Shown here: positions 7,863-17,006 of the stretch, piece after piece | Numbering within the stretch: the first letter of the stretch is position 1 | Layout of the letters: each line of letters opens with the position of its first letter | The notes under the pieces: model-generated | Seen by the model: the letters and a program-made list of their open reading frames with translations, nothing else | The model's database searches: none | Told to the model about the DNA's origin: nothing | Made by a program: the position numbers and the translations under genes | Assembly: GCA_024225635.1 (NCBI GenBank) | Contig: JAAEMK010000230.1 | Coordinates: forward strand, 1-58,867 | Source: Desulfobacteraceae bacterium | Lineage (GTDB): Bacteria; Desulfobacterota; Desulfobacteria; Desulfobacterales; Desulfobacteraceae | Direction: 5' to 3' | DNA: 58,867 bases

Positions 7863-7938
7863 TAAACTTCCTCCTGTAAAAAATAAACGTTTTCTATAAA
7901 CGAAGACTTGCCGTCATCTTTAGAATTTACATTTTCGA

Positions 7939-7967
7939 ACAATAGACTACCAGTAGGCCGTTGTCAA
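7939..7967 (-). promoter_or_regulatory. Sigma-70-type promoter of dsrC
   Basis: On the minus strand TTGACA (7967-7962) is followed by a 17-base spacer and TATTGT (7944-7939), about 75 bases upstream of the dsrC ATG. It lies between the flxA stop and dsrC, so dsrC can be transcribed independently of the hdr-flx operon. Confidence 0.75.
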
Positions 7968-7999
7968 TATCAAAGATCGACGGGGCCTGAAAAAAACGC

Positions 8000-8845
8000 C
8001 TAATACTCTTTGGGAGTCAAATTGATCTCCTTGAGAGTAAAGACGGGACCGTCCTTACAAACCAGCTCTTTTCCGATATTGCACCTTCCGCACATGCCGA
8101 TGCCGCACTTCATGCGGTTCTCAAGGGACATGATGATCTGGTCCTGGCCGTAGCCCAGTTTTTCAAGGGCCGGCTGGGTGAACTTGATCATGATGGGAGG
8201 CCCGCACACGATGGCGTAGGTGTCGGGATCCGCCTTGGGCGCCTTCTGCTCCACGATGGACGGAACAAATCCTACATTGTACTTCCAGTCGGGATCGTCG
8301 GTGCCGTCAACGGTGATGTGCATGTTGATGTCGTCCCGCTGCTCCCACTCAAAGAGCTCGTCCCTGTAAAGGAGCATGCCGGGGGACCGGGCGCCGTAAA
8401 CCACGTCGATGTTGCCGAATTTCGACCGGTTGGCCGGATCGAGCATGTAGATGATCGACGAACGGAGGGTGGTAAAAGCAAAACCGCCGCCGATGATCAC
8501 AACATTTTTTCCCTCCAGCTTGTCCCAGGGGTACCAGTTGCCCAGGGGGCCCCTGATTCCCATGATATCCCCCACCTTCATGTTGTGAAGGTGGGAGGTG
8601 ACAACACCGGTCTTGAACACTGTAAACTTGACAAATCCTTTCTCAACAGGAGAAGAGGCGATTCCGATGGGGATCTCCCCTACGCCCGGAATCGACAGTT
8701 CGGCAAACTGGCCCGCCTGGTAGGAGAATTTCTCTTCATCCTCCTTGTTCAGGAAGACAAATTTGAATGTCTTCAAAGATTTATCCTCGGTAGCGATCTC
8801 TATATCATCGATGCGCACCGGATAAGGCATATATGGATTATCCAT
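8000..8845 (-). CDS. flxA: FlxA-like FAD/NAD(P)-binding oxidoreductase subunit
   Basis: This is the flavin and NAD(P)H-binding subunit of the Flx/Hdr complex, related to sulfhydrogenase gamma and dihydroorotate dehydrogenase PyrK-type reductases. Of 281 residues, the first 100 or so form the ferredoxin-reductase FAD barrel, the centre carries the NAD-binding segment (NVVIIGGGFAFTTLRS, then YAIVCGPPIM), and the C-terminus holds a [2Fe-2S] motif (MKCGIGMCGRCNIG...C). The ATG at 8845 is chosen over the one at 8881 because GGAGGAAAA directly precedes it and it clears the flxB stop. It is the last gene of the five-gene operon. Confidence 0.88.
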   Translation of the reverse strand: MDNPYMPYPVRIDDIEIATEDKSLKTFKFVFLNKEDEEKFSYQAGQFAELSIPGVGEIPIGIASSPVEKGFVKFTVFKTGVVTSHLHNMKVGDIMGIRGPLGNWYPWDKLEGKNVVIIGGGFAFTTLRSSIIYMLDPANRSKFGNIDVVYGARSPGMLLYRDELFEWEQRDDINMHITVDGTDDPDWKYNVGFVPSIVEQKAPKADPDTYAIVCGPPIMIKFTQPALEKLGYGQDQIIMSLENRMKCGIGMCGRCNIGKELVCKDGPVFTLKEINLTPKEY

Positions 8846-8864
8846 TTTTCCTCCAATATTCACG

Positions 8865-9917
8865 CTATTTCTGCGGCTCATACGAGTTCATGGTGTTACA
8901 GATGCTTCGAATGTCGATGTTGGCCGGACATTTTTCAACACATCTGCCGCATCCGACACACATGGTTCCCTGGTCATACTTGTCCAAAAAGTACTTGAGC
9001 TTGTGCATGAACCTCTGGCGAACCCGCTGGGTTTTTTCACCCCTGGGGTTGTGGCCGGAGCCGTGCATGGTGAACAGGGGTGACATGCAGGTGTCCCAGT
9101 TACGGAACCGGCTGGTTGATTTGCCCTTTGTCTCGTCCTGGATGTCAAAGCACCAGCAGGTGGGGCAAACAAAGGTACAGGTGCCGCAGTTGATGCAGGA
9201 GAAGGCAATATCCTCCCAAAACGGCGCGCCGTGGAGGTCGAGGATGGTCTTCTCCTTGAGCTTGTCCGTGGGAACCGTGGTCTTGATGGCCGCCTCGGCC
9301 GCCTGCTTCATTTTGTCAATGGTTGCAAGGCTTGCGTCCGTATCGGCCGCTTCATCAAATCCCGCTCCGCTGAGGTAAGCCTCTCCCTTGGGGGTGAGGG
9401 CCTTTGCAAGGTATTGGTCCCCGAGGTCCACAAGAAGGACGTCAAGTCCATCTTCGGCAAAGGGGCCGCTTCCCATGGAGGTGCTGAAGTCGGCTGCCGA
9501 AGGCTGGTTCACCGCAAGGCCCACAAAGGTGGTGGCCTCATAGGCGTCGCACCAGTAGGGGTCCCTGTAGTCGGCTGTGTCAAAGTTCAGCTTTACCAGC
9601 TGGACTGCCTTTGCATCGTAGGGCCTGATTCCGATTACCGCCCTGGGGGAGTAATCGGCCTCGGGCTTCTGCATGATGTGGTGGTTTTCAACAGATTCGT
9701 CAAGGGAGGCCGTGAGGATCTTTTCCGTCTGGGGAAAGAGCACGGACTTGGGGGACATGATGGTGTCCGTCCTGTCCATCTCGGGATAGGCGTCCTTGTC
9801 AAGCTGTTTGAAAACCGACTGGTTTTTATCTGTTACAGGACCGAAAAGCTGATACTTCTCCCTGGATTTATCAATGCCCCTGGTCCAGTCGTTTTTGTCA
9901 ATCTTTATGACTTTCAT
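8865..9917 (-). CDS. flxB: FlxB-like iron-sulfur subunit (HydB/sulfhydrogenase beta type)
   Basis: This 350-residue electron-transfer subunit is predicted to pass electrons between FlxA and the Hdr part of the complex. The N-terminal two thirds resemble the sulfhydrogenase beta family (TIMSPKSVLFPQTEKIL; AVIGIRPYDAKAVQL). Two four-cysteine cluster motifs follow near the C-terminus: CINCGTCTFVCPTCWCF and CVGCGRCVEKCP. It sits between flxC (16 bases upstream) and flxA (19 bases downstream). The assignment to FlxB rather than another dicluster protein rests on this order and the N-terminal similarity. Confidence 0.85.
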   Translation of the reverse strand: MKVIKIDKNDWTRGIDKSREKYQLFGPVTDKNQSVFKQLDKDAYPEMDRTDTIMSPKSVLFPQTEKILTASLDESVENHHIMQKPEADYSPRAVIGIRPYDAKAVQLVKLNFDTADYRDPYWCDAYEATTFVGLAVNQPSAADFSTSMGSGPFAEDGLDVLLVDLGDQYLAKALTPKGEAYLSGAGFDEAADTDASLATIDKMKQAAEAAIKTTVPTDKLKEKTILDLHGAPFWEDIAFSCINCGTCTFVCPTCWCFDIQDETKGKSTSRFRNWDTCMSPLFTMHGSGHNPRGEKTQRVRQRFMHKLKYFLDKYDQGTMCVGCGRCVEKCPANIDIRSICNTMNSYEPQK

Positions 9918-9933
9918 ATAGGTACCCTTTATA

Positions 9934-10881
9934 TTACTTGATAAATTCGTCAGGATCTTCCGGCTTGAACGTATCCAGCGGAGGTCTCTGGTCCAGGGTC
10001 AGTCCTGCTTCCCATCCATAGATCTCAAGGCTGTCCTTCACAAGTTTCCTTGTGAAGTCCCGCACCTTGATGTCCATGGGACATGCTTCTTCACAGGCGC
10101 CGCAGTCGGTGCAGCGGCCCGCGCAGTGGTAGGCCCGGAGGAAGTGGAATGTCCTGATATCAGTTGGGTCCTGTCCCTTTCCAACCCACTGGGGTTTGGA
10201 TTCATCCACAAAGCAGGTGGGGCAGTAGCACAGGGGACAGGCGTTCCGGCAGGCGTAACAACGGATGCAGCCGGAAAGCAGGTTCTCGAAGTGGTTCCAC
10301 TTCTCGTCCGCATCCATGGCCTCTATGGCCTTGACATCCTTGAAGGGATCTTCAAGCTCCTGCTCAACCACGGGTTCCGCGACCATGTCGTCATGGATTA
10401 CGGGGTTGCGGTGCATGCAGGTCTGGCAGTTGCCCCTGAGGTACTCCTGCTTGTCGATGGTGAGTTCCTTGGAAGCGGTTTTCACCAGGATGGAGTCACC
10501 TTCCTCCTTGAACTCGGTGATCTCATCTTCGAACAGGGCGCGTACCTTGTTTTTGTCCACCATGCCGGTGCAGGGCACGCCGATGATGTGAAGCTGATCC
10601 CTTGAGATCTTGTTCTCGATGATATGGTTGACAATGCTTCTGGAGTCACAGCCCTTGGCGATGATTCCGATCTTTTCCTTTTTATTTGTGAGGTAGTTGG
10701 TCAGGTTGAGACTGCAGTTGGAGTCCCAGACAAAACCTTCGGCCTCTTCAGGAGTTCTTGCTATACCGGGCGCGGTGGCCATGGGCAGGGTTCCTTCCTT
10801 GAAACCGATGACCAGGTCTACCTTGCCTTCCTTTAACAGGCTGGAGGAGAGCTCCCTGATTTTTTCCGTATATGTGTTCAT
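9934..10881 (-). CDS. flxC: FlxC-like ferredoxin-domain subunit (FrhB/FdhB-like)
   Basis: This 315-residue iron-sulfur protein belongs to the same complex. The N-terminal half resembles F420-hydrogenase/dehydrogenase beta-type proteins (GIIAKGCDSRSIVNHIIEN; GNCQTCMHRNP). The C-terminal half has two clustered cysteine motifs, CIRCYACRNACPLCYCPTC and CTDCGACEEACPMD, for [4Fe-4S] clusters. The ATG lies 13 bases after the mvhD stop. Confidence 0.85.
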   Translation of the reverse strand: MNTYTEKIRELSSSLLKEGKVDLVIGFKEGTLPMATAPGIARTPEEAEGFVWDSNCSLNLTNYLTNKKEKIGIIAKGCDSRSIVNHIIENKISRDQLHIIGVPCTGMVDKNKVRALFEDEITEFKEEGDSILVKTASKELTIDKQEYLRGNCQTCMHRNPVIHDDMVAEPVVEQELEDPFKDVKAIEAMDADEKWNHFENLLSGCIRCYACRNACPLCYCPTCFVDESKPQWVGKGQDPTDIRTFHFLRAYHCAGRCTDCGACEEACPMDIKVRDFTRKLVKDSLEIYGWEAGLTLDQRPPLDTFKPEDPDEFIK

Positions 10882-10894
10882 CGTAGCTATTCCC

Positions 10895-11317
10895 TTACCC
10901 CGCGTTTTTTACAAGTTTATGGTTGGGCCCAAGGGCGTTGACCGCCTCACTGACCTCTGTGACAACATCCACAAATTTGGTGGCTTCCGCCGAGGATATC
11001 CAGGAGAAATGGAGCCTGTCCTTCTCGATTCCCATGTGCTCAAGTAGATTTCCCATGAGGGCGAACTTTCTGCGTGCGTAGTAATTACCTTCCAGGTAAT
11101 GGCATTCTCCGGGATGTCAGCCGGAGACCCACACACCGTCGGCCCCCTCACGGAAGGCGCTCAGGACGAACTTCGGGCTCATTCGCCCGGTACACGGTAT
11201 TCGGATTACCCGAACGTCGGCCGGGTACTGCATCCTGCTTACACCGGCAAGATCGGCAGCACCGTAGCTGCACCAGTTACACAGGAAAGCGACAATTTTT
11301 GTCTTTTTTTCCGTCAT
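10895..11317 (-). CDS. mvhD: MvhD/FlxD [2Fe-2S] adaptor with in-frame TGA read as selenocysteine (Sec67)
   Basis: MvhD links electron donors to HdrA. The frame opens at ATG 11317 (AAGGAG upstream) and runs to a TAA at 10895 if the TGA at 11119-11117 is read through, giving 140 residues, the normal family length. Before the TGA come [15 protein letters not shown] and [12 protein letters not shown]; directly after it come [17 protein letters not shown] and [10 protein letters not shown]. Family members have Cys exactly where the TGA falls (GCHPGDCH). A hairpin 16 bases after the TGA (separate entry) fits a bacterial SECIS. Intact flanking homology argues against a pseudogene. That this is a Sec codon is inference from family alignment and the hairpin. 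Confidence 0.92.
11084..11119 (-). promoter_or_regulatory. Candidate SECIS hairpin after the mvhD TGA
   Basis: On the minus strand, after TGA (11119-11117) and a 16-base gap, ATTACC (11100-11095) pairs perfectly with GGTAAT (11089-11084) around the loop TGGAA. The loop begins 23 bases after the TGA and has a G in its first two positions, which fits the usual bacterial SECIS layout. Confidence 0.72.
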
Positions 11318-11331
11318 TATATATTTCTCCT

Positions 11332-14300
11332 TTATACTGCTTCATCCAGAGCAAATATCTGGGCAAATATCTGATTCGTGTCAAACCCTTTGAGGTGGAG
11401 TGCGCCGGACCGGCAGGAGGCGACACAGAGGCCGCAACCCTTACACAGAACCGGGTTGATCTCGGCCGTTCCCTCAAATCTGCCTTCCGTGGCAAAGCTC
11501 GGGGCGGAGTAGGGGCAGATGGATACGCACACGCCGCAGGAGCTGCAGGTCATGGGATCCACACTTGCCACGTTGCCGCTCATCTTGACCGTCTCCCTTG
11601 CAAGGAGGGTCACGGCCCTGGAGGCGGCTGCCTGTCCGTGGGCAATGGCTTCGTCAACGGGTTTGGGATAGTGGGCGAGTCCGCAGAGGAACACACCGTC
11701 CGTTGCAAACTCGGAGGGTCCGAGTTTTGCGTGGCGCTCAACAAAGAAGCCGTCCTCGTTCAAGGGTACCTTGAAGAAGTTGGCAAGTTTCTCGTCTTTG
11801 TTGGGAACGATGGCCGTGGCCAAAGTAAGCATGTCGGCCTCGATCTCGAGGGGGACTCCCAGGACATGGTCGGTGACCATTACTGAAAGGTGATCCTCTC
11901 CGATCTCCACAACGGGTTTGTTGTCAAGGGAGTAGCGGATGAAAATGACGCCCGCCTCCCTGGCTTTCTGGTATTTGTACTCCCGCTCTCCATAGGTCCT
12001 GATATCCCGGTAGAGGATGTAGACATCCATCTCGGGGTTGAGCGTCTTGAGCTCCAGGGCGTTGTCGATGGAGTGGGTGCAGCATACCCGTGAGCAGTAG
12101 GGGCGGTCATTGTCCCTTGAGCCCACGCACTGGATGAATACAGCGGAGCCGGCCTCCTTGAGGGAGGCATCCTTGTCTATGAACTTCCGGTCCAGCTCAA
12201 GGCTTGTGAGAATCCGGGGATCTTCGCCGTAGCGGTATTCCTTGGGTTTCAGCCCGGTGGCGCCGGTTGCGATCACAGCCACGCCATGGTCGATGGTCTC
12301 GGCGTCGCCATTGGCGGAGAGGGTGGACTTGAAGTTACCCACAAATCCCTCGACCTCATCCAGGGTGGTGTCGAGATGCAGGTGAATCCGGTCGTTGTTC
12401 TCAACGGATGTGACAAGCTCCGAGAGCCCTTCCTGGATATCCTCTTCCAGGTAGGTCTTGTAGAGGTTGTTGGCCTGTCCGCCCAGCTTGGTGTCCTTCT
12501 CCACCAGGTGAACTTCGTAGCCCTGGTCGGCAAGGTTCTTGGCGCTGGTGATACCGGAGATGCCGCCGCCGATAACCATGGCTGTCTGGTTGACAGTCAG
12601 TGACGCTTCCTGCAGGGGCTCCATGAGGCCTACCTTGGAGACGGCCATGCGGACCAGGTCCTTGGCTTTCTCGGTTGCAAGCTCGGGCGCTTCCTTGTGA
12701 ACCCAGGAAGCGTGGTTACGGATGTTGGTCATCTCGAACAGGTACTTGTTGAGCCCGGCATTGATCAAGGTCTCCTGGAAGAGCGGCTCGTGGGTCTTGG
12801 GCGTACAGGCCGCCACCACGATCCGGTTCAGGTTGTTCTCCTTGATGAGCTGGGTCATTTTATCCTGGGTATCCTGGGAACAGGAGTAGAGGTTGTCCGA
12901 GCAGTACTCCACGTAGGGAAGGGAGGCCGCATAGTCACGGACGCTCTCCACATCGATGGTGCCTGCGATGTTGGAGCCGCACTTACAGACAAATACGCCG
13001 ATCCTGGGCCGTTCGCCGACCACGTTGGTCTCGGGAATCACTTCCGCGGTCTTGGTCATGGTATCCCGGGCAGTCGCCAGCATGGCGCCGGCCTCGGCCG
13101 CTGCGGCGCTTGAGTCGACAACCGCCTGGGGAATGTCCTTGGGACCCTGGAACGCGCCGGAGACAAAGATACCCTTGCGGTTGGTTTCAACCGGGGAAAA
13201 GGTAGTTGTCTTTGCAAAGTTGCCTTCGGTGAGCTCGATATCGAGCCTTCCTGCAAGGTCAACGACTTCCGGGGTGATCTCAAGGCCTACGGAGAGAACG
13301 ATCATGTCGAAATCTTCAGACTCCATGCCGCCCATCTCATTGACGTAACGGACGTTGAGGTCGTCGGAATCCTGCATGGGGTTGACCGTATGGACTCGGC
13401 TTCTTACGAACCGGATGCCAAGCTCCTTGGCACGGTTGTAGTAGCGCTCGAAGTCCTTGCCATGGGTTCGCATGTCCATGTAGAAGATGGTGCACTCAAG
13501 ATCGTCGCCCGCGTGCTCCTTGGCGATGACCGCCTCCTTCAGGGCGTACATGCAGCAGACGGATGAGCAGTACTTATGGTCGCACCGGTTCATGTCCCTT
13601 GAGCCCACGCACTGGAACCAGGCGATCTTCTTGGGCTCCTTGTGGTCGGAGAATCTTGCCAGGTGTCCCTGTGTGGGACCGGAGGCAGAGAGAATCCGCT
13701 CAAACTCCATGGCCGTCATCACATTGGGATGGTCGGCATACTGGTAGTTGTCAAGGCCGGAAGGATCAAATGCCGAGAAACCGGGGGAGAGGATCACCGA
13801 ACCTGCGGTGATGGTATCCGTCTCGGGTTTCTGGAAGTGGGACTCCAGGGTGAGGGCGCCTGCGCCGCAGGCCTTGACACACTCAAAGCATTCGCAGCAA
13901 ACCATGCAGTTGAGGCATTTGTTGGCCTCGAGCAGGGCCTGCTCTTCGGTGAATCCCAGCTCAACCTCGTCAAAGCCCGCAAGGCGCTGCTCCATGGGCA
14001 GTCTTTCCATGTGCTGGCGGTTGACCTTGTCGACCTTGTCGGGAATCTTGTTAAAGTCCTTCTGGGCGTACTCAACGGGCTCACGACCTGCCGCCAGGTC
14101 TTCACCGTCAAGGTACCTGAGGATGGAGACACCGGCCTCGTTACCTGCCGCAACAGCGTTGATGGCGATGGATGCGCCTGTCTCCGCGTCACCGCCGGCA
14201 AAGACACCGTCTTTCTTGGTCGCAAAGGTGATGGGATCTGCTTCCAGGTCTCCCCATTTGTTGAGGGTGACGCCGGATTCTACATCAATGCAGGATGTGT

Positions 14301-15780
14301 CCGTCTTCTGTCCGATGGCGGGGATGATATAATCGGTATCGATTATAAAATCGCTGTCTTCCACGGGAACGGGACGTCTTCGGCCGCTGGCGTCGGGCTC
14401 TCCAAGCTCCATTCTGAAGCATTTGATGCCGACGGTCTTGCCGTCCTTGCCGACAACCTCTTTGGGGGCTGTCAGGAACTGCATCTCCACGCCTTCTTCA
14501 TAGGCGTCTTCGATCTCCTCGTCCCGGGCGGGCATCTCGGCTTCGGTACGCCTGTAGAGGATGCTTACCTTGTCGGCGCCGATTCGAAGGGCGGTACGGG
14601 CGGCATCGATGGCAACGTCACCGCCGCCGATGATGACCACGTGGCCGGAAAGTTCCTTGTAATCTCCCAGGGCAGTATCTTTCAGGAGTTTTACGCCGGG
14701 AATCACGCCTTCGAACTCCTCGCCGGGGATGCCCAGGGCCATGCCCTTGTGGCAGCCGATGGCGAGATAGACGGACTTGAAGCCGTCTTCCTTCAGGGAG
14801 TCCAGGGTGAAATCCTTGCCAAGGGCCGTGTTGTACCGTATCTCGACACCGAGGGTGTCGGTGATGTAGCCAACCTCTTTTTCAAGGATGGCCGGGGGCA
14901 GCCGGTAATCCGGGATACCCACCTTGAGCATTCCGCCTGCTGCGGGAAGGGCTTCAAAGATGGTGACCTTGACGCCTGCCCTTGCAAGATAGGCCGCAGC
15001 GGTAAGGCCCGCGGGGCCTGCGCCCACGATGGCGACCTTCTCATCCCTCGGGGTGATTTCAGGGGCATCGAGTTCGCTGGGGTCCACCTGGTCCGCAATG
15101 AAACGCTTCAGGGTGCAGATGGAGATCGAAGACTCGACCTGCTCGCGCCTGCACGCATCCTCACAGGGATGGGGGCAGACCCTGCCGATGGTGCCGGGCA
15201 GGGGAAGGTTGCGGTAGATGACCTCAAGGGCCTCCTTGTACTTCTTTTCCCCCGCAAGGCTCACATAGGCGTGGGCATTGACGCTGTTGGGGCAGGCGTT
15301 GGTACAGGGGGATTTGTCCTTCTTGGAGATGGAAAAGGCTCCCGGTACTGCCTGGGCGTAGGGCTTGTAGGTGGCCTGTCTGTCCCCGAGGCCTTGTTCA
15401 AAGAGGCTGGGAAGGGAGACGGGACACGCTTCGGCGCACTCGCCGCAGCCTGTACATTTCGCCGTATCTATATATCTGGGGGTTTTGTCCAGGGTAATCT
15501 CGAAATTACCCGCTTCCCCGGAGATGTTTTTGGTTTCGCTTAGGGTGTGTAGTTCAATATTTAAGTGCCGGCCGACCTCGACCAGTGTTGGTGAAATAAT
15601 TCACATGGCACAGTCATTGGTGGGGAATGTCTTGTCAAGCTGCGACATGACACCGCCAATGGACGGGCTTTTTTCAACCAGGTGTACATAGTAGCCGGAA
15701 TTGGCAAGGTCAAGGGCAGATAGCATACCGGAAATACCGCCTCCGATTACCGCTACCGAACCTGTTACGTTATCGGTCAT
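11332..15780 (-). CDS. hdrA: Giant HdrA-GltD-HdrA flavoprotein (HdrL-like) with selenocysteine at residue 60
   Basis: This is the flavin-bifurcating core of a heterodisulfide-reductase-like complex. From ATG 15780 (GGGAG upstream) to TAA 11332 it is 1482 residues if the TGA at 15603-15601 is read as Sec60. Order: FAD motif GGGISG near residue 13; TNDCAM[16 protein letters not shown], where HdrA normally has Cys; [4Fe-4S] motif C109-C112-C115-C119; GltD-like NAD(P)H-dependent module from about 155 to 560; HdrA-type [16 protein letters not shown]; a second FAD module ([18 protein letters not shown]) with [18 protein letters not shown]; and two C-terminal ferredoxin motifs ([24 protein letters not shown]). 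Ordinary HdrA is about 650 residues. Without Sec the call would start at a GTG at 15264 and lose 172 residues. Confidence 0.93.
15568..15603 (-). promoter_or_regulatory. Candidate SECIS hairpin after the hdrA TGA
   Basis: On the minus strand, 15 bases after TGA (15603-15601), CTGGTC (15585-15580) pairs with GGCCGG (15573-15568), counting two G-U pairs, around the loop GAGGTC. The loop carries GGTC, as in the well-known E. coli fdhF SECIS loop, and starts 22 bases after the TGA. Confidence 0.78.
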
Positions 15781-15878
15781 TTTTTTAATCTCCCATATTC
15801 AGTTGATGAAAGGTGTTCATCACTCAAAGCCAGTTTAAAAACTAAAAAACTTTTATTTTCATAGTCTTTATAATGTGT

Positions 15879-15907
15879 TACATAGGGTCTTGAAATAACG
15901 ATGTCAA
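15879..15907 (-). promoter_or_regulatory. Sigma-70-type promoter of the hdrA-mvhD-flxCBA operon
   Basis: On the minus strand TTGACA (15907-15902), a 17-base spacer and TATGTA (15884-15879) lie about 100 bases upstream of the hdrA ATG at 15780. The leader between them is AT-rich with no obvious hairpin. Confidence 0.72.
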
Positions 15908-15996
15908 CACATTTGTGGCACTAAATACCATTCTGGAAACCATATTGCAAATTGTTTGCCGAATAGGCGGTCAGATTCCTGCGGCTTTTTTTGCGT

Positions 15997-16080
15997 AACG
16001 AATAGAGTTCTGGGGCATTCCTGCCCGCTTGGGATGGCAACGAACAGGGTTCTGGGGCATTACTGCCCACCTGAGATAGT
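15997..16080. repeat. Two-copy 42-bp tandem repeat upstream of miaA
   Basis: AACGAATAGAGTTCTGGGGC at 15997 recurs 42 bases later as AACGAACAGGGTTCTGGGGC at 16039, and similarity continues through the following CATT-CTGCCC-CTGG/TGAGAT part. The 15781-16097 intergenic region otherwise holds the hdrA promoter on the minus strand and no further gene. A GGAGAG before the miaA ATG may be its ribosome site. Confidence 0.75.
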
Positions 16081-16097
16081 CTGGAGAGTTATAAAAC

Positions 16098-17006
16098 ATG
16101 AAAAAAAAAATTATCGTCATATGCGGTCCCACGGGGATCGGAAAGACCGGTTTTGCCATACACCTTGCAAGAAAGTTCGACACTGAGATCGTGGGCGGCG
16201 ATTCCGTGCAGATATACCGGCACATGGAAATCGGGTCAGCCAAACCCGACGCCGGGGAGCGTGCCATGGCCCGCCATCACCTGGTGGATATCGTTGACCC
16301 GGATGAGGATTTCGACGCGGCCAGGTTCGCCGGCATGGCGGACCGGGTCATCGAAGACCTTCACAAGCAGGGCAAGACCGCCATTGTGGCCGGGGGGACC
16401 GGTTTCTATCTCAAGGCCCTTCTCCATGGGTTGTTCAGGGGGCGGGCCGCCGACCCCGAAGTGGTGGCCCGGCTTGAAGCCGAGGCCGCGGACGGAGCGG
16501 ACCTCCATGGGCGGCTCCAGGGGCAGGACCCCGAATCCGCCGCCCGGATTCATCCCAACGACCTGTTCAGGGTGGTCCGTGCCCTGGAGGTGGTTGAGAC
16601 CACCGGCCGCCCCATTTCATCCTTTCAACAGGACCACGGATTTGAAGATGAACGATACCTGAGTTTGAAATTCGGGCTTTACATGGATCGCGAAAAGCTG
16701 TACCAGAGGATAGAAAAACGGGTGGACATCATGCTGGAGCAGGGACTGATTGACGAGGTGCGAGGCCTTCTTGACAAGGGGTATTCCCCGGATCTCAAGG
16801 CCATGCAGACCATCGGATACCGGCATGCATGCGACTACCTGTCCGGAAAGGTTTCCTATGAAGAAACCGTCCGCCTCTTAAAAAGGGATACCCGGCGGTA
16901 TGCCAAACGGCAGTTCACCTGGTTCCGGAGGCAGAAGGACATGGTATGGCTCGAACCCGGTGAAACCGAACGGGCAGAAAATCTTGTGACTGAATTTTTA
17001 GGATGA
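16098..17006 (+). CDS. miaA: tRNA dimethylallyltransferase MiaA
   Basis: MiaA transfers a dimethylallyl group to N6 of A37 in tRNAs reading UNN codons. The 302 residues have the P-loop GPTGIGKTGFAIHLA at the N-terminus, the DSVQIYRHMEIGSAKP substrate motif, the GGTGFYLKALLHGL segment, and the C-terminal RYAKRQFTWFRRQ signature. The length is normal. Its TGA overlaps the ATG of the following lipoprotein gene by two bases. Confidence 0.96.
   Translation: MKKKIIVICGPTGIGKTGFAIHLARKFDTEIVGGDSVQIYRHMEIGSAKPDAGERAMARHHLVDIVDPDEDFDAARFAGMADRVIEDLHKQGKTAIVAGGTGFYLKALLHGLFRGRAADPEVVARLEAEAADGADLHGRLQGQDPESAARIHPNDLFRVVRALEVVETTGRPISSFQQDHGFEDERYLSLKFGLYMDREKLYQRIEKRVDIMLEQGLIDEVRGLLDKGYSPDLKAMQTIGYRHACDYLSGKVSYEETVRLLKRDTRRYAKRQFTWFRRQKDMVWLEPGETERAENLVTEFLG

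Noticed and set aside
11117-11317. mvhD as a truncated pseudogene ending at 11117
   Set aside because: Homology continues in the same frame immediately after the TGA to the normal C-terminus and a SECIS-like hairpin follows; selenocysteine explains it better.
11332-15264. hdrA starting at GTG 15264
   Set aside because: This would remove the first FAD motif and a ferredoxin motif that lie in the same frame upstream of the gap; no ribosome site precedes that GTG.
13642-15543. 633-residue plus-strand frame antisense to hdrA
   Set aside because: Its composition is a mirror of the hdrA codon usage; no family motifs or ribosome site.
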